The notes: generated by a model not told the origin, from the letters alone. Numbered from the stretch's first letter, positions 43,160 through 52,060 are shown. The stretch is 64,000 bases of DNA from Streptomyces sp. NBC_01317 (GCF_035961655.1 NZ_CP108393.1:4323501-4387500); one strand, 5' to 3'. A program made the numbers and translations.

Positions 43160-43630
43160 GTGGCACGGACCGAGTACTACGACGACCCGGCGGCACCTGA
43201 GCCGAACAGCATGGTGGTCGCCGCGTCCGCCGTGGTTACCGACGACAGAGGGCGCCTGCTCTTGCAGCGCCGACGGGACAACGACCTTTGGGCTCTCCCC
43301 GGCGGCGGCATGGAGATGACCGACTCACTTCCCGGCACGGCGGTCCGGGAGGTGAGGGAGGAGACGGGTCTGGACGTAGAGATCACTGGACTCGTAGGCA
43401 CGTACACCGACCCACGCCACGTCATCGCCTACTCGGACGGTGAAGTGCGCCGCCAGTTCAACGTCTGCTTCACCGCCCGCGTGGTCGGCGGCCGGCTCGC
43501 GATCTCGGACGAGTCAACGGAGCTGCGCTTCGTTGAGCCCGAGGAAATCGGCCACCTGCCGATGCACCACACGCAGCAGCTCCGTATCCGTCACTTCCTG
43601 GAACACCGTGAGCGGCCATACCTCGGCTGA
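43160..43630 (+). CDS. NUDIX hydrolase of the tRNA-Arg island
   Basis: A 156-residue Nudix-fold enzyme, hydrolysing a nucleoside diphosphate linked to a moiety X. The Nudix box is GGMEMTDSLPGTAVREVREE followed by TGL; the first conserved Glu position is Asp. Flanking strands: MVVAASAVVTDDRGRLLLQR and NDLWALPGG. The GTG at 43160 (ARTEYYDDP) is preferred; GTG 43154 overlaps the XRE stop by 4 bp and is also possible, so coupling is likely. Pif, the transfer-immunity factor of the Streptomyces element pSAM2, is a Nudix protein, which fits a mobile-element origin. Confidence 0.9.
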   Translation: MARTEYYDDPAAPEPNSMVVAASAVVTDDRGRLLLQRRRDNDLWALPGGGMEMTDSLPGTAVREVREETGLDVEITGLVGTYTDPRHVIAYSDGEVRRQFNVCFTARVVGGRLAISDESTELRFVEPEEIGHLPMHHTQQLRIRHFLEHRERPYLG

Positions 43631-43750
43631 TCGCACCCGCGACACCGCTCGCGTGCCACCGGTGCTGACCGTGGCTGACCCCTGCGTCTGGGGAAGGTTG
43701 TGGCACGTCCGACAGAAGGCGGACCCCGTTCAACGCGCCGCCCCACCCTG

Positions 43751-43794
43751 CGGATCAGAAGGTTGCAGATTTGAATCCTGCCGAGTGCACAGCA
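43751..43794 (+). repeat. attR-type degenerate duplicate of tRNA-Arg(ACG) 3' end
   Basis: 42 of 44 positions match 40712-40755; the T-loop reads ATTTGAAT instead of GTTCGAAT. The 5' tRNA half is absent. It closes the cassette that begins after tRNA-Arg. Confidence 0.85.
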
Positions 43795-43799
43795 GCTGC

Positions 43800-43825
43800 G
43801 AGGCCCCCGAGAGATCCGGGGCCTC
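43800..43825. terminator. Hairpin after the tRNA-Arg duplicate
   Basis: GAGGCCCC/GGGGCCTC, an 8-bp perfect stem with a 10-nt loop followed by TTGCGTTT. It takes the same relative position as the terminator after the true tRNA. The surrounding gap 43631-43943 holds no gene beyond this and the att copy. Confidence 0.8.
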
Positions 43826-43943
43826 TTGCGTTTCCCTGCCTGGTAAGAGCGGCCAAGGACGCCTATCCGGTGTGGCGTTGCCTGACCTAGACTCGCCCCT
43901 CCTGGATCACTGGGGAGTGATCCTGAGGGGGACAGGGGGACTC

Positions 43944-44114
43944 ATGAACTTCTTGTTCGGCATTCTCTTGATCATTTTTGGGGCGCCGCTCGTCGGCGTC
44001 GCGGGCCGTGCGGTCGAAAACTCCGGGCGCGAGGGGGTCGGCAAGGCGATCTCCGTCGGCGGGTATCTCGCCGTGCTGGGGGTTGCCGCCTGGCTGATCA
44101 TCGGGAGTTTCTGA
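43944..44114 (+). CDS. Small two-helix membrane protein (56 aa)
   Basis: A 56-residue peptide: MNFLFGILLIIFGAPLVGVA, a short polar turn GRAVENSGREGVGKA, then ISVGGYLAVLGVAAWLIIGS. This gives two transmembrane segments with a cytoplasmic-type hairpin. GGGGGA lies just upstream of the ATG. It stops 6 bp before the converging HTTM gene stop. Unknown function; the composition is clearly that of a real membrane protein. Confidence 0.7.
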   Translation: MNFLFGILLIIFGAPLVGVAGRAVENSGREGVGKAISVGGYLAVLGVAAWLIIGSF

Positions 44115-44120
44115 CGTCCG

Positions 44121-45239
44121 TCAGGCCAGGGGGCGTGAAACCGACTTTGCTCCCTCCGTGCGGGTCTGTTGGGGGAGGGGTGTCGGTGCCGTCGGCGGCT
44201 TGTTCTTGCGGGTGGCCAGGCTGCGGGTTCGTTGGGACAGGGACGTGAAGAAGCGGTCCGGGAGGAAGACCGTGTCGGCCACGATCATGGCGCCGGAGAA
44301 GAGTGGCAGGCCCATGAGGAGGGCGATTCCCAGGTGCATGCCGAGCAGTGCCGCCAGGACCGGGTACTTCAGGCGGCCGAACAGGGTGAAGGGGAAAGCC
44401 ACCTGGAGCAGCACGGTCAGGTAGCCCGTGACGGCGATCATCAGGGGGTACTGGTCGGCCAGCTGGGAGAGCGCGGGCCAAGGGCGGAAGAGTTGGAGGT
44501 TCAGTACGTAGTGGAGGGCCGTGCCGTTGCCCCAGGTGCCGCCCTGGACCTTGTACAGGCCGGCCGATCCGTACAGGAAGCAGACCTGCGCCGCGATCAC
44601 GAACATCGCGCAGTTGTGCAGTGTGGTGGTGAGTGTTTTTCCCGCGTCGCGGAGGGCGGGGAGGGGGGCGGTTCGGGAGCGTGGTTTCCTGGCCGGCCTC
44701 GTACGGGCGCGGCGTGCGTCCAGGGACCAGCGTCTTCCGCAGGCCGTCAGGACCAGGCAGACGGTCATGAGGAGGATGAGGTTGTCTCCGCCGTCCGTCA
44801 TGAAGATCGACCGGGCGTGGAACGACGCCACCACGACCGCGAAGAGCACGGACAGGATCCGGGTCCGCCAGCCCAGTGTGAACAGGGCCGAGACGACCAG
44901 GGCCGCCGCGTAGCAGCATTCGAAGTACGTCCGGCTGTCCGACAGGGTCAGGACGCTGGCCCAGCCGGTCTGGTCGAACAACTCCCTGGCCAGCGTGGGA
45001 GTCCACGGCGAACCGGGGCCCCAGATCTCGTCGCGGTGCGGGAACTCGCGCAGCAGGAAGGCGAGGTAGAGGAAGCCGTACCCGATGCGCAGCACGGCCG
45101 CCGCGTACAGGGAGACGGGACGTTCGACGAGGAGCGTGGCCAGGGCCCTTGCACGGGCGGGCAGTGACGTGGTTCCGGTGTCCTCCGTCCGCGGGTCCGT
45201 GGACCGCCGCGGGACCGGCGCGATTCGTTCAGTTTCCAT
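44121..45239 (-). CDS. HTTM-domain membrane protein
   Basis: A 372-residue multi-pass protein resembling the horizontally transferred transmembrane (HTTM) domain of vitamin-K-dependent gamma-carboxylases. Visible pieces: LYAAAVLRIGYGFLYLAFLL, HARSIFMTDGGDNLILLMTV, YGSAGLYKVQGGTWGNGTAL, and terminal helices ending in VFLPDRFF. A basic loop lies at about 175-200. AAGGTG lies 7 nt before the ATG at 45239. It overlaps the DUF5819 gene by 11 bp, a pairing I recall as recurrent in actinobacteria. Carboxylase activity is not assumed. Confidence 0.85.
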   Translation of the reverse strand: METERIAPVPRRSTDPRTEDTGTTSLPARARALATLLVERPVSLYAAAVLRIGYGFLYLAFLLREFPHRDEIWGPGSPWTPTLARELFDQTGWASVLTLSDSRTYFECCYAAALVVSALFTLGWRTRILSVLFAVVVASFHARSIFMTDGGDNLILLMTVCLVLTACGRRWSLDARRARTRPARKPRSRTAPLPALRDAGKTLTTTLHNCAMFVIAAQVCFLYGSAGLYKVQGGTWGNGTALHYVLNLQLFRPWPALSQLADQYPLMIAVTGYLTVLLQVAFPFTLFGRLKYPVLAALLGMHLGIALLMGLPLFSGAMIVADTVFLPDRFFTSLSQRTRSLATRKNKPPTAPTPLPQQTRTEGAKSVSRPLA

Positions 45240-45933
45240 CCCGGTTCACCTTCCGCCACGGCAGCAGCCGGTTCTCTGTCACCCGGGACGCCGTCGGCGC
45301 CTGCCGGCCGTCCGGTGGCGCGGGTGGGGCGATCGCCAGCGTGAGGACCCTGAGCTGGAGGGACTCGAAGGGGCCGTCGCCGTGGTCGGCCGCGCGGTCC
45401 GACGCGATGTTGTACAGATACCGCTGGATCATCGCGGCCCGCTCCGAATGGGGCCGGTCGTCACCGCCGTGCAGTTCGACGTACGACGTCCAGGCGCGGC
45501 GCAGCAGGTTCTGTGTGGTGTGGCTGGGGAACACGTTGTGCTTCACATCGGCTCGGTCGGCGGCCGTCACGTCGAACCAGTCGCTGACCTCGACGGTGCC
45601 GTCCGGCGCGGTGTGTGCCGTCCTCGCCAGAATGCGCCGGTTGACGGAGTCCGGGTCCGGTGCGAAGAGCCGCCAATTCTGTTCGAACAGTGGATAGATC
45701 CATGCGTCGATCTGTCGACCGTAGCGCTGTGAAACCGCATTGGCCGGGGCCACGTGCAGGAATACCATCGTCACGTGTGTCAGCGTCGTCACCGCGCAGA
45801 GGGCGACCACTGTCCGCAGCCCCGCTTTCAGCGTGCGCGCGAGCCAGGGGCGTGGTCGTGCCGAAGGCACGGATTCCGCAATTGTTTCTTCCTCCTGTTC
45901 TCGTAGGATTTCTTTCTCGTCGCAGCTACTCAC
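45229..45933 (-). CDS. DUF5819 family membrane-anchored protein
   Basis: A 234-residue protein. An acidic N-terminus leads to one transmembrane segment (about 38-62, LRTVVALCAVTTLTHVTMVF). The outer domain has IYPLFEQNWRLFAPDPDSVN, the family hallmark WxLFAPxP, and SDWFDVTAADRADVKHNVFPSH. The GTG at 45933 is preferred since AAGGA lies 9 nt upstream; GTG 45939 would leave only 3 nt. It overlaps the HTTM gene by 11 bp, so the two are translated together and probably form one complex. Confidence 0.85.
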   Translation of the reverse strand: MSSCDEKEILREQEEETIAESVPSARPRPWLARTLKAGLRTVVALCAVTTLTHVTMVFLHVAPANAVSQRYGRQIDAWIYPLFEQNWRLFAPDPDSVNRRILARTAHTAPDGTVEVSDWFDVTAADRADVKHNVFPSHTTQNLLRRAWTSYVELHGGDDRPHSERAAMIQRYLYNIASDRAADHGDGPFESLQLRVLTLAIAPPAPPDGRQAPTASRVTENRLLPWRKVNRDGN

Positions 45934-46043
45934 GTCCACGTTTCCTTACGGGGATTCACGGACGGCACGCGGCGGAATCGGGATCCGGGATTCCGCCGCG
46001 CGCCGCCGCTGATCGAGCCGGATGTACCGGCCCGGACCGTCAC

Positions 46044-47459
46044 CTAGCGCGTCTGGCCCTGGTCGTCGGACCACTCGCCGTGACTGTCGTGACCCTCGGA
46101 GTCACCGGGGTTCCGCGACTCGTCGTGGTCCTCGGGCCCCTGGGGCCGGTCGCCGTAGCCGCCGTAACCCTCGTCGCCGCCGTAGCCGCCGTAGCCGCCC
46201 TCTTCGTGGCCGGGCTTGCCGTGGCCCTCACCGTGCTCGGGCTTGCCGTGATCGCCGCCGTGGCCGGGCTTGCCGTGGCCTCCGCCGTGTTCCGGCTTGC
46301 CGTGGCCGGGCTTGCCGTGGCCGCCACCGTGCTCGGGCTTGCCGTGGCCGCCCCCGGTGATGTTGCCCCCGGTGATGTTCCCGCCCGTGATGTTGCCGCC
46401 GGCGGTGTTCCCCTTGGTGGAGTTGCCTCCGGTGGTGTTGCCCGCCGTGTTGCCGGACGTGTTCCCCGAGATGTTCCCGGAGGTGCTGACCGTGCTGCCG
46501 CCGCCGATGGTGCCACCGCCCAGCACGCCCCCGAGGACGCCGCCCAGCACACCGCCGTTGGTGGTGCCGCCGGTGGTGCCACCGGTCAGTACGCCCCCGA
46601 GGACGCCGCCCAGCACGCCGGTGGTCGTCCCGGTCGTCGTACCCGTGGTGGTACCGGTCGTGGTGCCCGTCGTCGTGCCGGTGGTCGTCCCGGTCGTCGT
46701 GCCACCCGTGGTGGTCGTGGAGCAGGTCGCCCGGCTGATGCGGTTGTTGTCCAGGGTCACCGAGCCGTTACGGGCCAGCGCCCGGCCGTCGATGCTCGCC
46801 CCGGTCGTGACGCTGATCGAGGTCAGGGCCAGGATGTTGCCCACGAAGACGGAGTTGGTGCCGAGCGTGGCCGAGCTGCCGATCTCCCAGAAGACGTTGC
46901 ACGGCTGGGCGCCGTTGATCAGCGCCACGCGGCTGGCGGACGCCGTCGTCAGTCCGGAGCCCACCTGGAACACCCAGACGGCGTTGGGGTTGCCGCCCGC
47001 GTCCAGCGTGAGGGTGCCGGTGAGGCCCAGCGTGGAGGACGCCGTGTAGACGCCGGGAACGAGGGTCAGACCGCCGGCGTCCGGCGGGAGAGCGGCGTCG
47101 GTGGCCTGCCCCGCGGCGTTGTTGTACGCGGCGACCAGGTCGGACTTCGCCTGGAGCGCGACGGCGTCCGCCGAGTGCTGGACACCGTTCACCAGACCGG
47201 GCGGGAACCCGCTGATGGCCGTACCCGGACTCACGCCGACGTCACCGGTGATGACCGAGGGGCCGGTATTGGTGATCTGCTGTCCCGCCAGTACGGCGAA
47301 ACTGTCCGCGGTACCCAGCGGAACGGGTGTCGCGATGGCGACGGCCTGGGTCGACGTCATTACCACGACGGCGGCGGCGACCAGCGGGGCCATCGCCCCG
47401 GCAATCAATCTGGGAACGATACGGCGACGTGACGGCGCGCGCGAGACGTCCAATGTCAT
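46044..47459 (-). CDS. Ice-binding-like (DUF3494) secreted protein with long repetitive tail
   Basis: A 471-residue exported protein. Signal peptide about 1-42. The DUF3494 ice-binding-type beta-solenoid covers about 45-235: LGTADSFAVLAGQQITNTGP, ITGDVGVSPGTAISGFPPG, VFQVGSGLTTASASRV and ATLGTNSVFVGNILALTSIS. The other half is low complexity: repeated TTTG, GVLGGVLGG, GNTxGN/GNITG, HGKPEHGG-type repeats, a Gly/Tyr block and an acidic His/Asp end. In many bacteria this domain acts as an adhesin or has unknown function rather than protecting from ice. The tail resembles a cell-wall spacer or surface-attachment region. Confidence 0.88.
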   Translation of the reverse strand: MTLDVSRAPSRRRIVPRLIAGAMAPLVAAAVVVMTSTQAVAIATPVPLGTADSFAVLAGQQITNTGPSVITGDVGVSPGTAISGFPPGLVNGVQHSADAVALQAKSDLVAAYNNAAGQATDAALPPDAGGLTLVPGVYTASSTLGLTGTLTLDAGGNPNAVWVFQVGSGLTTASASRVALINGAQPCNVFWEIGSSATLGTNSVFVGNILALTSISVTTGASIDGRALARNGSVTLDNNRISRATCSTTTTGGTTTGTTTGTTTGTTTGTTTGTTTGTTTGVLGGVLGGVLTGGTTGGTTNGGVLGGVLGGVLGGGTIGGGSTVSTSGNISGNTSGNTAGNTTGGNSTKGNTAGGNITGGNITGGNITGGGHGKPEHGGGHGKPGHGKPEHGGGHGKPGHGGDHGKPEHGEGHGKPGHEEGGYGGYGGDEGYGGYGDRPQGPEDHDESRNPGDSEGHDSHGEWSDDQGQTR

Positions 47460-47700
47460 GAGAGAGCCTGCTCCTGTAGAACGGGGGTCCTTGGACAGGG
47501 AAGTTCGGGGTCTGGGAACAGCCCGGCTGTCATAGGCACATAACGCTTGAACGCGCCATTCGGAAATGATGCATTCGAGTGAGACTTTATTTTTGGAGGA
47601 CGGACAAGAGATTTCGGGGCGTTCGTCGGAGGTCGTGGGGCGATGCCGGTGGGGGCCAACGCGGTGGGGCGTTGTCAGTGGCGTGGGGGACAGTGGTCGG

Positions 47701-48609
47701 GTGACGTCTGTGGGCTGGTGGTGTGACGGGGTGGGGTGGGCGGGCGGGACGCCCGTGCTCCGGTGGCGGCGGGGCGGTGGAGTGGGTGTGCGGCGGGAGA
47801 GTGCCGTCGCGTGGGGGAGTGCGGTCGGGTTTCGAGTGGTGGGGGTGCGGGTCTGTCGTGGGGCCCGGGGGAATCCGTGTCCGGTGAACGGTGTGCTCGG
47901 GGGGCGGTCGACCGGGGGGCTGTGTGTGGAGTGCTCCCGGTTGGACCGGCTGCATTCCGTGGCCGCCGACGCGCTCGCCGATGACCCCCGCGCCTACCGC
48001 GTGTACGTGGCCTGGTTCGGTCCTGGGATGGTCAAGGTGGGGATCACCAGGGAGGAGCGGGGGGCCGCGCGGCTGTTGGAGCAGGGGGCCGTGGTCTTCA
48101 GCTGGCTGGGGCGGGGGCCTCTGATGGCCGCGCGGCGGGCCGAGGAGTTGTTGCGGGTCGCGCTGGGTGTGCCGGACCGGATTCCGTACGCGGAGAAGCG
48201 GCGCGTACGGGCCGATCTGCCCGGGGTGGCCGAGCGCGCGGACGAGGTACGGCGGCTGCATGCGCGGGCCGGGGCGTTGGCCGGCTGGCCCGAGTCCTTG
48301 GAGCGGATCGGGTTCGAGGCGGTCGACCACGGGGGCGTCTTCGGACTGGACGGGCTCGCGCCTGCCACCGATGTGGTGCGGGAGCTGGTGGACGGGGGGT
48401 GCGTCGCCGGACGGCTCCTCGCCGCTTCCGGGCCTGATCTGCATCTCGCCACGGCCGGGGGCGGGAGGGGAGGGAGCGGAAGGGTGGTTGTCCTGGACAC
48501 CCGGCTGATGAAGGGATGGGAGGTGATCGGCGTGAGGGACGGGGAAGGGGAGTTGACCGTGCCTGTGCTGGACGTACGGGCGGGAGACGTTCAGGGTGGC
48601 CTCTTCTGA
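47701..48609 (+). CDS. DUF2797 domain protein
   Basis: A 302-residue protein. A Cys-containing N-terminal part (CRGARGNPCPVNG, GGLCVECSRLDRLHSVAADA) with likely zinc-binding Cys precedes VYVAWFGPGMVKVGITREER, RLLEQGAVVFSWLGRGPLMA and ARRAEELLRVALGVPDRI. The V-KVGIT block recalls GIY-YIG-like folds, but catalytic residues are not asserted. The GTG at 47701 fits the family start. The next gene, an amidohydrolase, begins 33 bp after the stop, so the two are probably co-transcribed. Confidence 0.82.
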   Translation: MTSVGWWCDGVGWAGGTPVLRWRRGGGVGVRRESAVAWGSAVGFRVVGVRVCRGARGNPCPVNGVLGGRSTGGLCVECSRLDRLHSVAADALADDPRAYRVYVAWFGPGMVKVGITREERGAARLLEQGAVVFSWLGRGPLMAARRAEELLRVALGVPDRIPYAEKRRVRADLPGVAERADEVRRLHARAGALAGWPESLERIGFEAVDHGGVFGLDGLAPATDVVRELVDGGCVAGRLLAASGPDLHLATAGGGRGGSGRVVVLDTRLMKGWEVIGVRDGEGELTVPVLDVRAGDVQGGLF

Positions 48610-48642
48610 ATTCTGAGGAGGCGGCCGAGGAAGGGGTTTTTC

Positions 48643-49608
48643 GTGGGCGATCCGGCTGATCCGGCTGATCCGGCCGACGTGGCGGATGTGGCCGATGCGG
48701 CTGATGTACGTGACGTGTTGCGCTTCCGGGAGCGGGTCGGGCTGCCCGCGCTTGTCGATGTGCACACCCACTTCATGCCTGACCGCGTCCTCCGCAAGGT
48801 GTGGGCCTACTTCGACTCCGCCGGGCCCCTGATCGGCCGGGAGTGGCCCATCACCTACCGGCAGGCGGAGGACGAACGTGTCGCGCTGCTGCGGGCGTTC
48901 GGGGTACGTGCCTTCACCTCGATGCTCTACCCGCACAAGCCCGGCATGGCCGAGTGGCTGAACGGGTGGGCCGCCGGCTTCGCCTCGCGTACCCCCGACT
49001 GTCTGCGGACCGCCACGCTCTTTCCCGAGGCGGGAGTCGAGACGTACGTCCGCAGGGCCGTCGAGGGTGGGGCCCGGGTCTTCAAGGCCCACTTCCAGGT
49101 GGGGGCCTACGACCCGAACGACCAGCTGCTCGACGGGGCCTGGGGGCTGCTCGCCGAGGCCGGGGTGCCGGTGGTGACGCACTGCGGCTCCGGGCCGGCG
49201 CCCGGCAAGCACACCGGGCCCGAGCCCGTGGGCCGGCTGCTCGCGCGCCACCCCGGGCTGCGGCTGGTGGTCGCGCACATGGGGATGCCGGAGTACGGGG
49301 ACTTCCTCGACCTGGCCGAGCGGTACGGGGAGGTGCGGCTCGACACGACGATGGCGTTCACGGACTTCAGCGAGGCCATGGCCCCCTTCCCCCGCGAGGC
49401 CAGGGGGCGGCTGGCGGATCTGGGGGACCGGATCCTGCTCGGGAGCGATTTCCCCAACATTCCGTACCCCTACGTCCACCAGCTGGAGGCCCTGGAAGGG
49501 CTCGGACTGGGGGAGGACTGGCTGCGGGCGGTGTGCCACGACAACGGCGCCCGGCTCTTCGGTCTTGCCCGGCAGGCAGGTCCCAGGGGTTTCTCAGGGA
49601 ATTCATAG
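48643..49608 (+). CDS. Amidohydrolase (amidohydrolase-2 family)
   Basis: A 321-residue TIM-barrel metal hydrolase or decarboxylase-type protein. Metal motif LVDVHTHFMPDRV (HxH), then FKAHFQVGAYDP, VVTHCGSGPAPGKH (His), LVVAHMGMPEYGDF (His) and ILLGSDFPNIPY (Asp). The N-terminus has a short tandem repeat (ADPADPADVADVADAADV) from repeated GATCCGGCT/GATGT units, probably disordered. The GTG start follows AAGGGG. Substrate is unknown; an operon with DUF2797 is likely. Confidence 0.86.
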   Translation: MGDPADPADPADVADVADAADVRDVLRFRERVGLPALVDVHTHFMPDRVLRKVWAYFDSAGPLIGREWPITYRQAEDERVALLRAFGVRAFTSMLYPHKPGMAEWLNGWAAGFASRTPDCLRTATLFPEAGVETYVRRAVEGGARVFKAHFQVGAYDPNDQLLDGAWGLLAEAGVPVVTHCGSGPAPGKHTGPEPVGRLLARHPGLRLVVAHMGMPEYGDFLDLAERYGEVRLDTTMAFTDFSEAMAPFPREARGRLADLGDRILLGSDFPNIPYPYVHQLEALEGLGLGEDWLRAVCHDNGARLFGLARQAGPRGFSGNS

Positions 49609-49653
49609 GAATCGGCAAGAACCCTCTCACCGGCCCTCCCCAGGGTGAGGACC

Positions 49654-50409
49654 ATGACCGTGATCTCGCCCAGGGGGCGCGCCGAAATGCTCAGGTCGGA
49701 CGGGAACCCCGTCCGTGTCCTCGTCGTCGACGACGAGGCCTCGCTGACCGAGCTGCTGTCCATGGCCCTGCGGTACGAGGGGTGGGAGGTGCGCAGCGCC
49801 GGCGACGGGGCGGGCGCGGTGCGGTCGGCGCGGGAGTTCCGGCCCGACGCGGTGGTGCTCGACGTGATGCTGCCCGACATGGACGGGCTCGCGGTGCTCG
49901 GCCGGCTCCGGCGTGAGCTGCCCCAGGTGCCCGTGCTCTTCCTCACGGCGAAGGACGCCGTCGAGGACCGTATCGCCGGGCTGACGGCGGGCGGCGACGA
50001 CTACGTCACCAAGCCGTTCAGCCTGGAGGAGGTCGTCGCGCGGCTGCGCGGCCTGATCAGGCGCTCCGGCGCCGCCGCCACCCGCAGCGAGTCGCTGCTG
50101 GCCGTCGGGGACCTCACCCTGGACGAGGACAGCCACGACGTCGTCCGGGCCGGCCGGTCCATCCACCTCACGGCCACCGAGTTCGAGCTGCTCCGCTACC
50201 TCATGCGCAATCCGCGCCGCGTGCTGAGCAAGGCCCAGATACTCGACCGGGTGTGGTCGTACGACTTCGGCGGCCAGGCCAACGTGGTCGAGCTCTACAT
50301 CTCGTACCTGCGCAGGAAGATCGACGCGGGTCACCCGCCGATGATCCACACCCGGCGCGGCGCCGGATACCTGATCAAGCCCGGCGACCCGGCCGCCGCT
50401 CCGCGATGA
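49654..50409 (+). CDS. OmpR-family response regulator
   Basis: A 251-residue regulator. Receiver: VRVLVVDDEASLTELLSMAL, phospho-Asp in VVLDVMLPDMDG, LFLTAKD and VTKPFS with Lys. The winged-helix DNA-binding domain includes IHLTATEFELLRYLMRNPRR, LDRVWSYDFGGQANVVELYI and HTRRGAGYL. The ATG at 49654 is preferred to GTG 49645. The stop overlaps the kinase ATG in ATGA, so the two are translationally coupled. Confidence 0.93.
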   Translation: MTVISPRGRAEMLRSDGNPVRVLVVDDEASLTELLSMALRYEGWEVRSAGDGAGAVRSAREFRPDAVVLDVMLPDMDGLAVLGRLRRELPQVPVLFLTAKDAVEDRIAGLTAGGDDYVTKPFSLEEVVARLRGLIRRSGAAATRSESLLAVGDLTLDEDSHDVVRAGRSIHLTATEFELLRYLMRNPRRVLSKAQILDRVWSYDFGGQANVVELYISYLRRKIDAGHPPMIHTRRGAGYLIKPGDPAAAPR

Positions 50410-52046
50410 CGGCCGCCACGCGACGGCGCTGGTCGCTGCGGACCCGGCTGGTGGTGTCCGCGGTGTCGCTGATCGCTGTGGTGGCCGCGGTGATCGGGAG
50501 CGTCACGACGATCGCGTTCCGTTCGCATCTGTACGACCAGCTGGACACCCAGGTGTCCACCATCGCCGCGCGCGCCGCGGGCCCCCAGGAACGGCCGCCC
50601 CGGTCCACCGGTCCCCCGGCGCAGGCGTCCGGCGGGCTGGCGGGCAAGGACCCGTTGAAGGTGGTGACGGGCGGCGGCGCCCCCGTGGGGACCGTCGGCG
50701 CGGAGGTGACGGACGCCGGGGCCCTCGGACGGTCGCTGATCAGCACCCAGGAGGAGACCCCGGAGGACCCCCAGGTCACCGACCGGCCGCTGACCGCCGC
50801 GCAGACCGCCGCGCTCGCGACCGTCCCGCGCGACGGCGACCCGCACACCGTGACCCTGCCCGGCCGCGGGGACTACCGGGTCCAGTACGTCAGCGGCATC
50901 AAGGGCGACTTCCTCGTCGGGGTGCCCCTCAACCCGGTCCGGAACACTCTCAACACGCTGATCGTCGTGGAGGTCTGCGTCACCGTCGCGGGGCTGGCCG
51001 CCGCCGGGATCGCGGGTGGTGTCCTCGTCGGGATCGCGCTGCGGCCGCTGCGCCGCGTCGCGACGACCGCCACGCGCGTCTCCGAACTGCCCCTGCACCG
51101 GGGGGAGGTGGCTCCGCTCGTACGGGTTCCGGCGGCGGAGGCCGATCCGCGGACGGAAGTCGGGCAGGTGGGGGCCGCCCTCAACCGGATGCTCGGGCAT
51201 GTCGGGTCCGCGCTGAGGGCCAGGCAGGAGAGCGAGACGCGGGTACGGCAGTTCGTGGCCGACGCGGGCCACGAGTTGCGTACGCCCCTGGCCTCGATCC
51301 GGGGGTACGCGGAGCTGACGCGCCGGGGCCGTGAGGAGACCGGCCCGGACACGCGGTACGCGCTGCGGCGGATCGAGGCGGAGGCGGAGCGGATGACCGG
51401 GCTGGTGGAGGATCTGCTCCTGCTGGCGCGACTGGACGCCGGACGGCCGCTCTCGTACGGGAGCACTGATCTCTCCCCCTTGGTCGTGGACGCGGTCAGT
51501 GACGCGCGCGCGGCCGGCCAGGACCACCACTGGCGGCTGGACCTGCCGGAGCCGGACGACCCGGCCGCCATCGTCCTCGCCGACGGGTCCCGGCTCCACC
51601 AGGTGCTCGTCAACCTGCTCGCCAACGCCCGGACGCACACCCCGCCGGGCACGACCGTCACCGCCCGGGTCCGCCGGGAGGACGGGAAGGGCCGGGGTGC
51701 GGGCCGCGACGCGTACGTCGGTCCGTGGGTGGTGCTGGAAGTGGAGGACAACGGTCCTGGAGTTCCCCGCTCCCTCCTTCCCCACGTCTTCGAACGCTTC
51801 GCGCGCGGCGACGCCTCGCGTTCCCGCGCCGCCGGTTCGACCGGCCTCGGCCTGGCCATCGTCCAGGCGGTGGTCACCGCGCACGGCGGGACCGTGGACG
51901 TACGGAGCGTGCCCGGCCGGACCGTGTTCGCCGTACGGCTGCCCGCGCACCCCGGGCAGTCCCCGGATCTCGGCCACACTCCCGACAACAACCACAACCG
52001 CAACCACAGCTCACCGACAGGACGCGGGCTCAGCACACGCCGCTGA
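50406..52046 (+). CDS. Two-component sensor histidine kinase
   Basis: A 546-residue kinase. Transmembrane helix 1 (about 16-37), an extracytoplasmic domain of about 140 residues, helix 2 (about 185-210), HAMP (LRPLRRVATTATRVSEL), and DHp with phospho-His in VADAGHELRTPLASIRGYAE. ATPase motifs are NLLANARTH (N), VEDNGPGVP (G1), FERFARGD (F) and GSTGLGLAIVQAV (G2). The C-terminal tail is Asn/His-rich. The signal sensed is not evident. It forms one operon with the upstream regulator. Confidence 0.94.
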   Translation: MTAATRRRWSLRTRLVVSAVSLIAVVAAVIGSVTTIAFRSHLYDQLDTQVSTIAARAAGPQERPPRSTGPPAQASGGLAGKDPLKVVTGGGAPVGTVGAEVTDAGALGRSLISTQEETPEDPQVTDRPLTAAQTAALATVPRDGDPHTVTLPGRGDYRVQYVSGIKGDFLVGVPLNPVRNTLNTLIVVEVCVTVAGLAAAGIAGGVLVGIALRPLRRVATTATRVSELPLHRGEVAPLVRVPAAEADPRTEVGQVGAALNRMLGHVGSALRARQESETRVRQFVADAGHELRTPLASIRGYAELTRRGREETGPDTRYALRRIEAEAERMTGLVEDLLLLARLDAGRPLSYGSTDLSPLVVDAVSDARAAGQDHHWRLDLPEPDDPAAIVLADGSRLHQVLVNLLANARTHTPPGTTVTARVRREDGKGRGAGRDAYVGPWVVLEVEDNGPGVPRSLLPHVFERFARGDASRSRAAGSTGLGLAIVQAVVTAHGGTVDVRSVPGRTVFAVRLPAHPGQSPDLGHTPDNNHNRNHSSPTGRGLSTRR

Positions 52047-52060
52047 CAGCCGGCCCCGCG

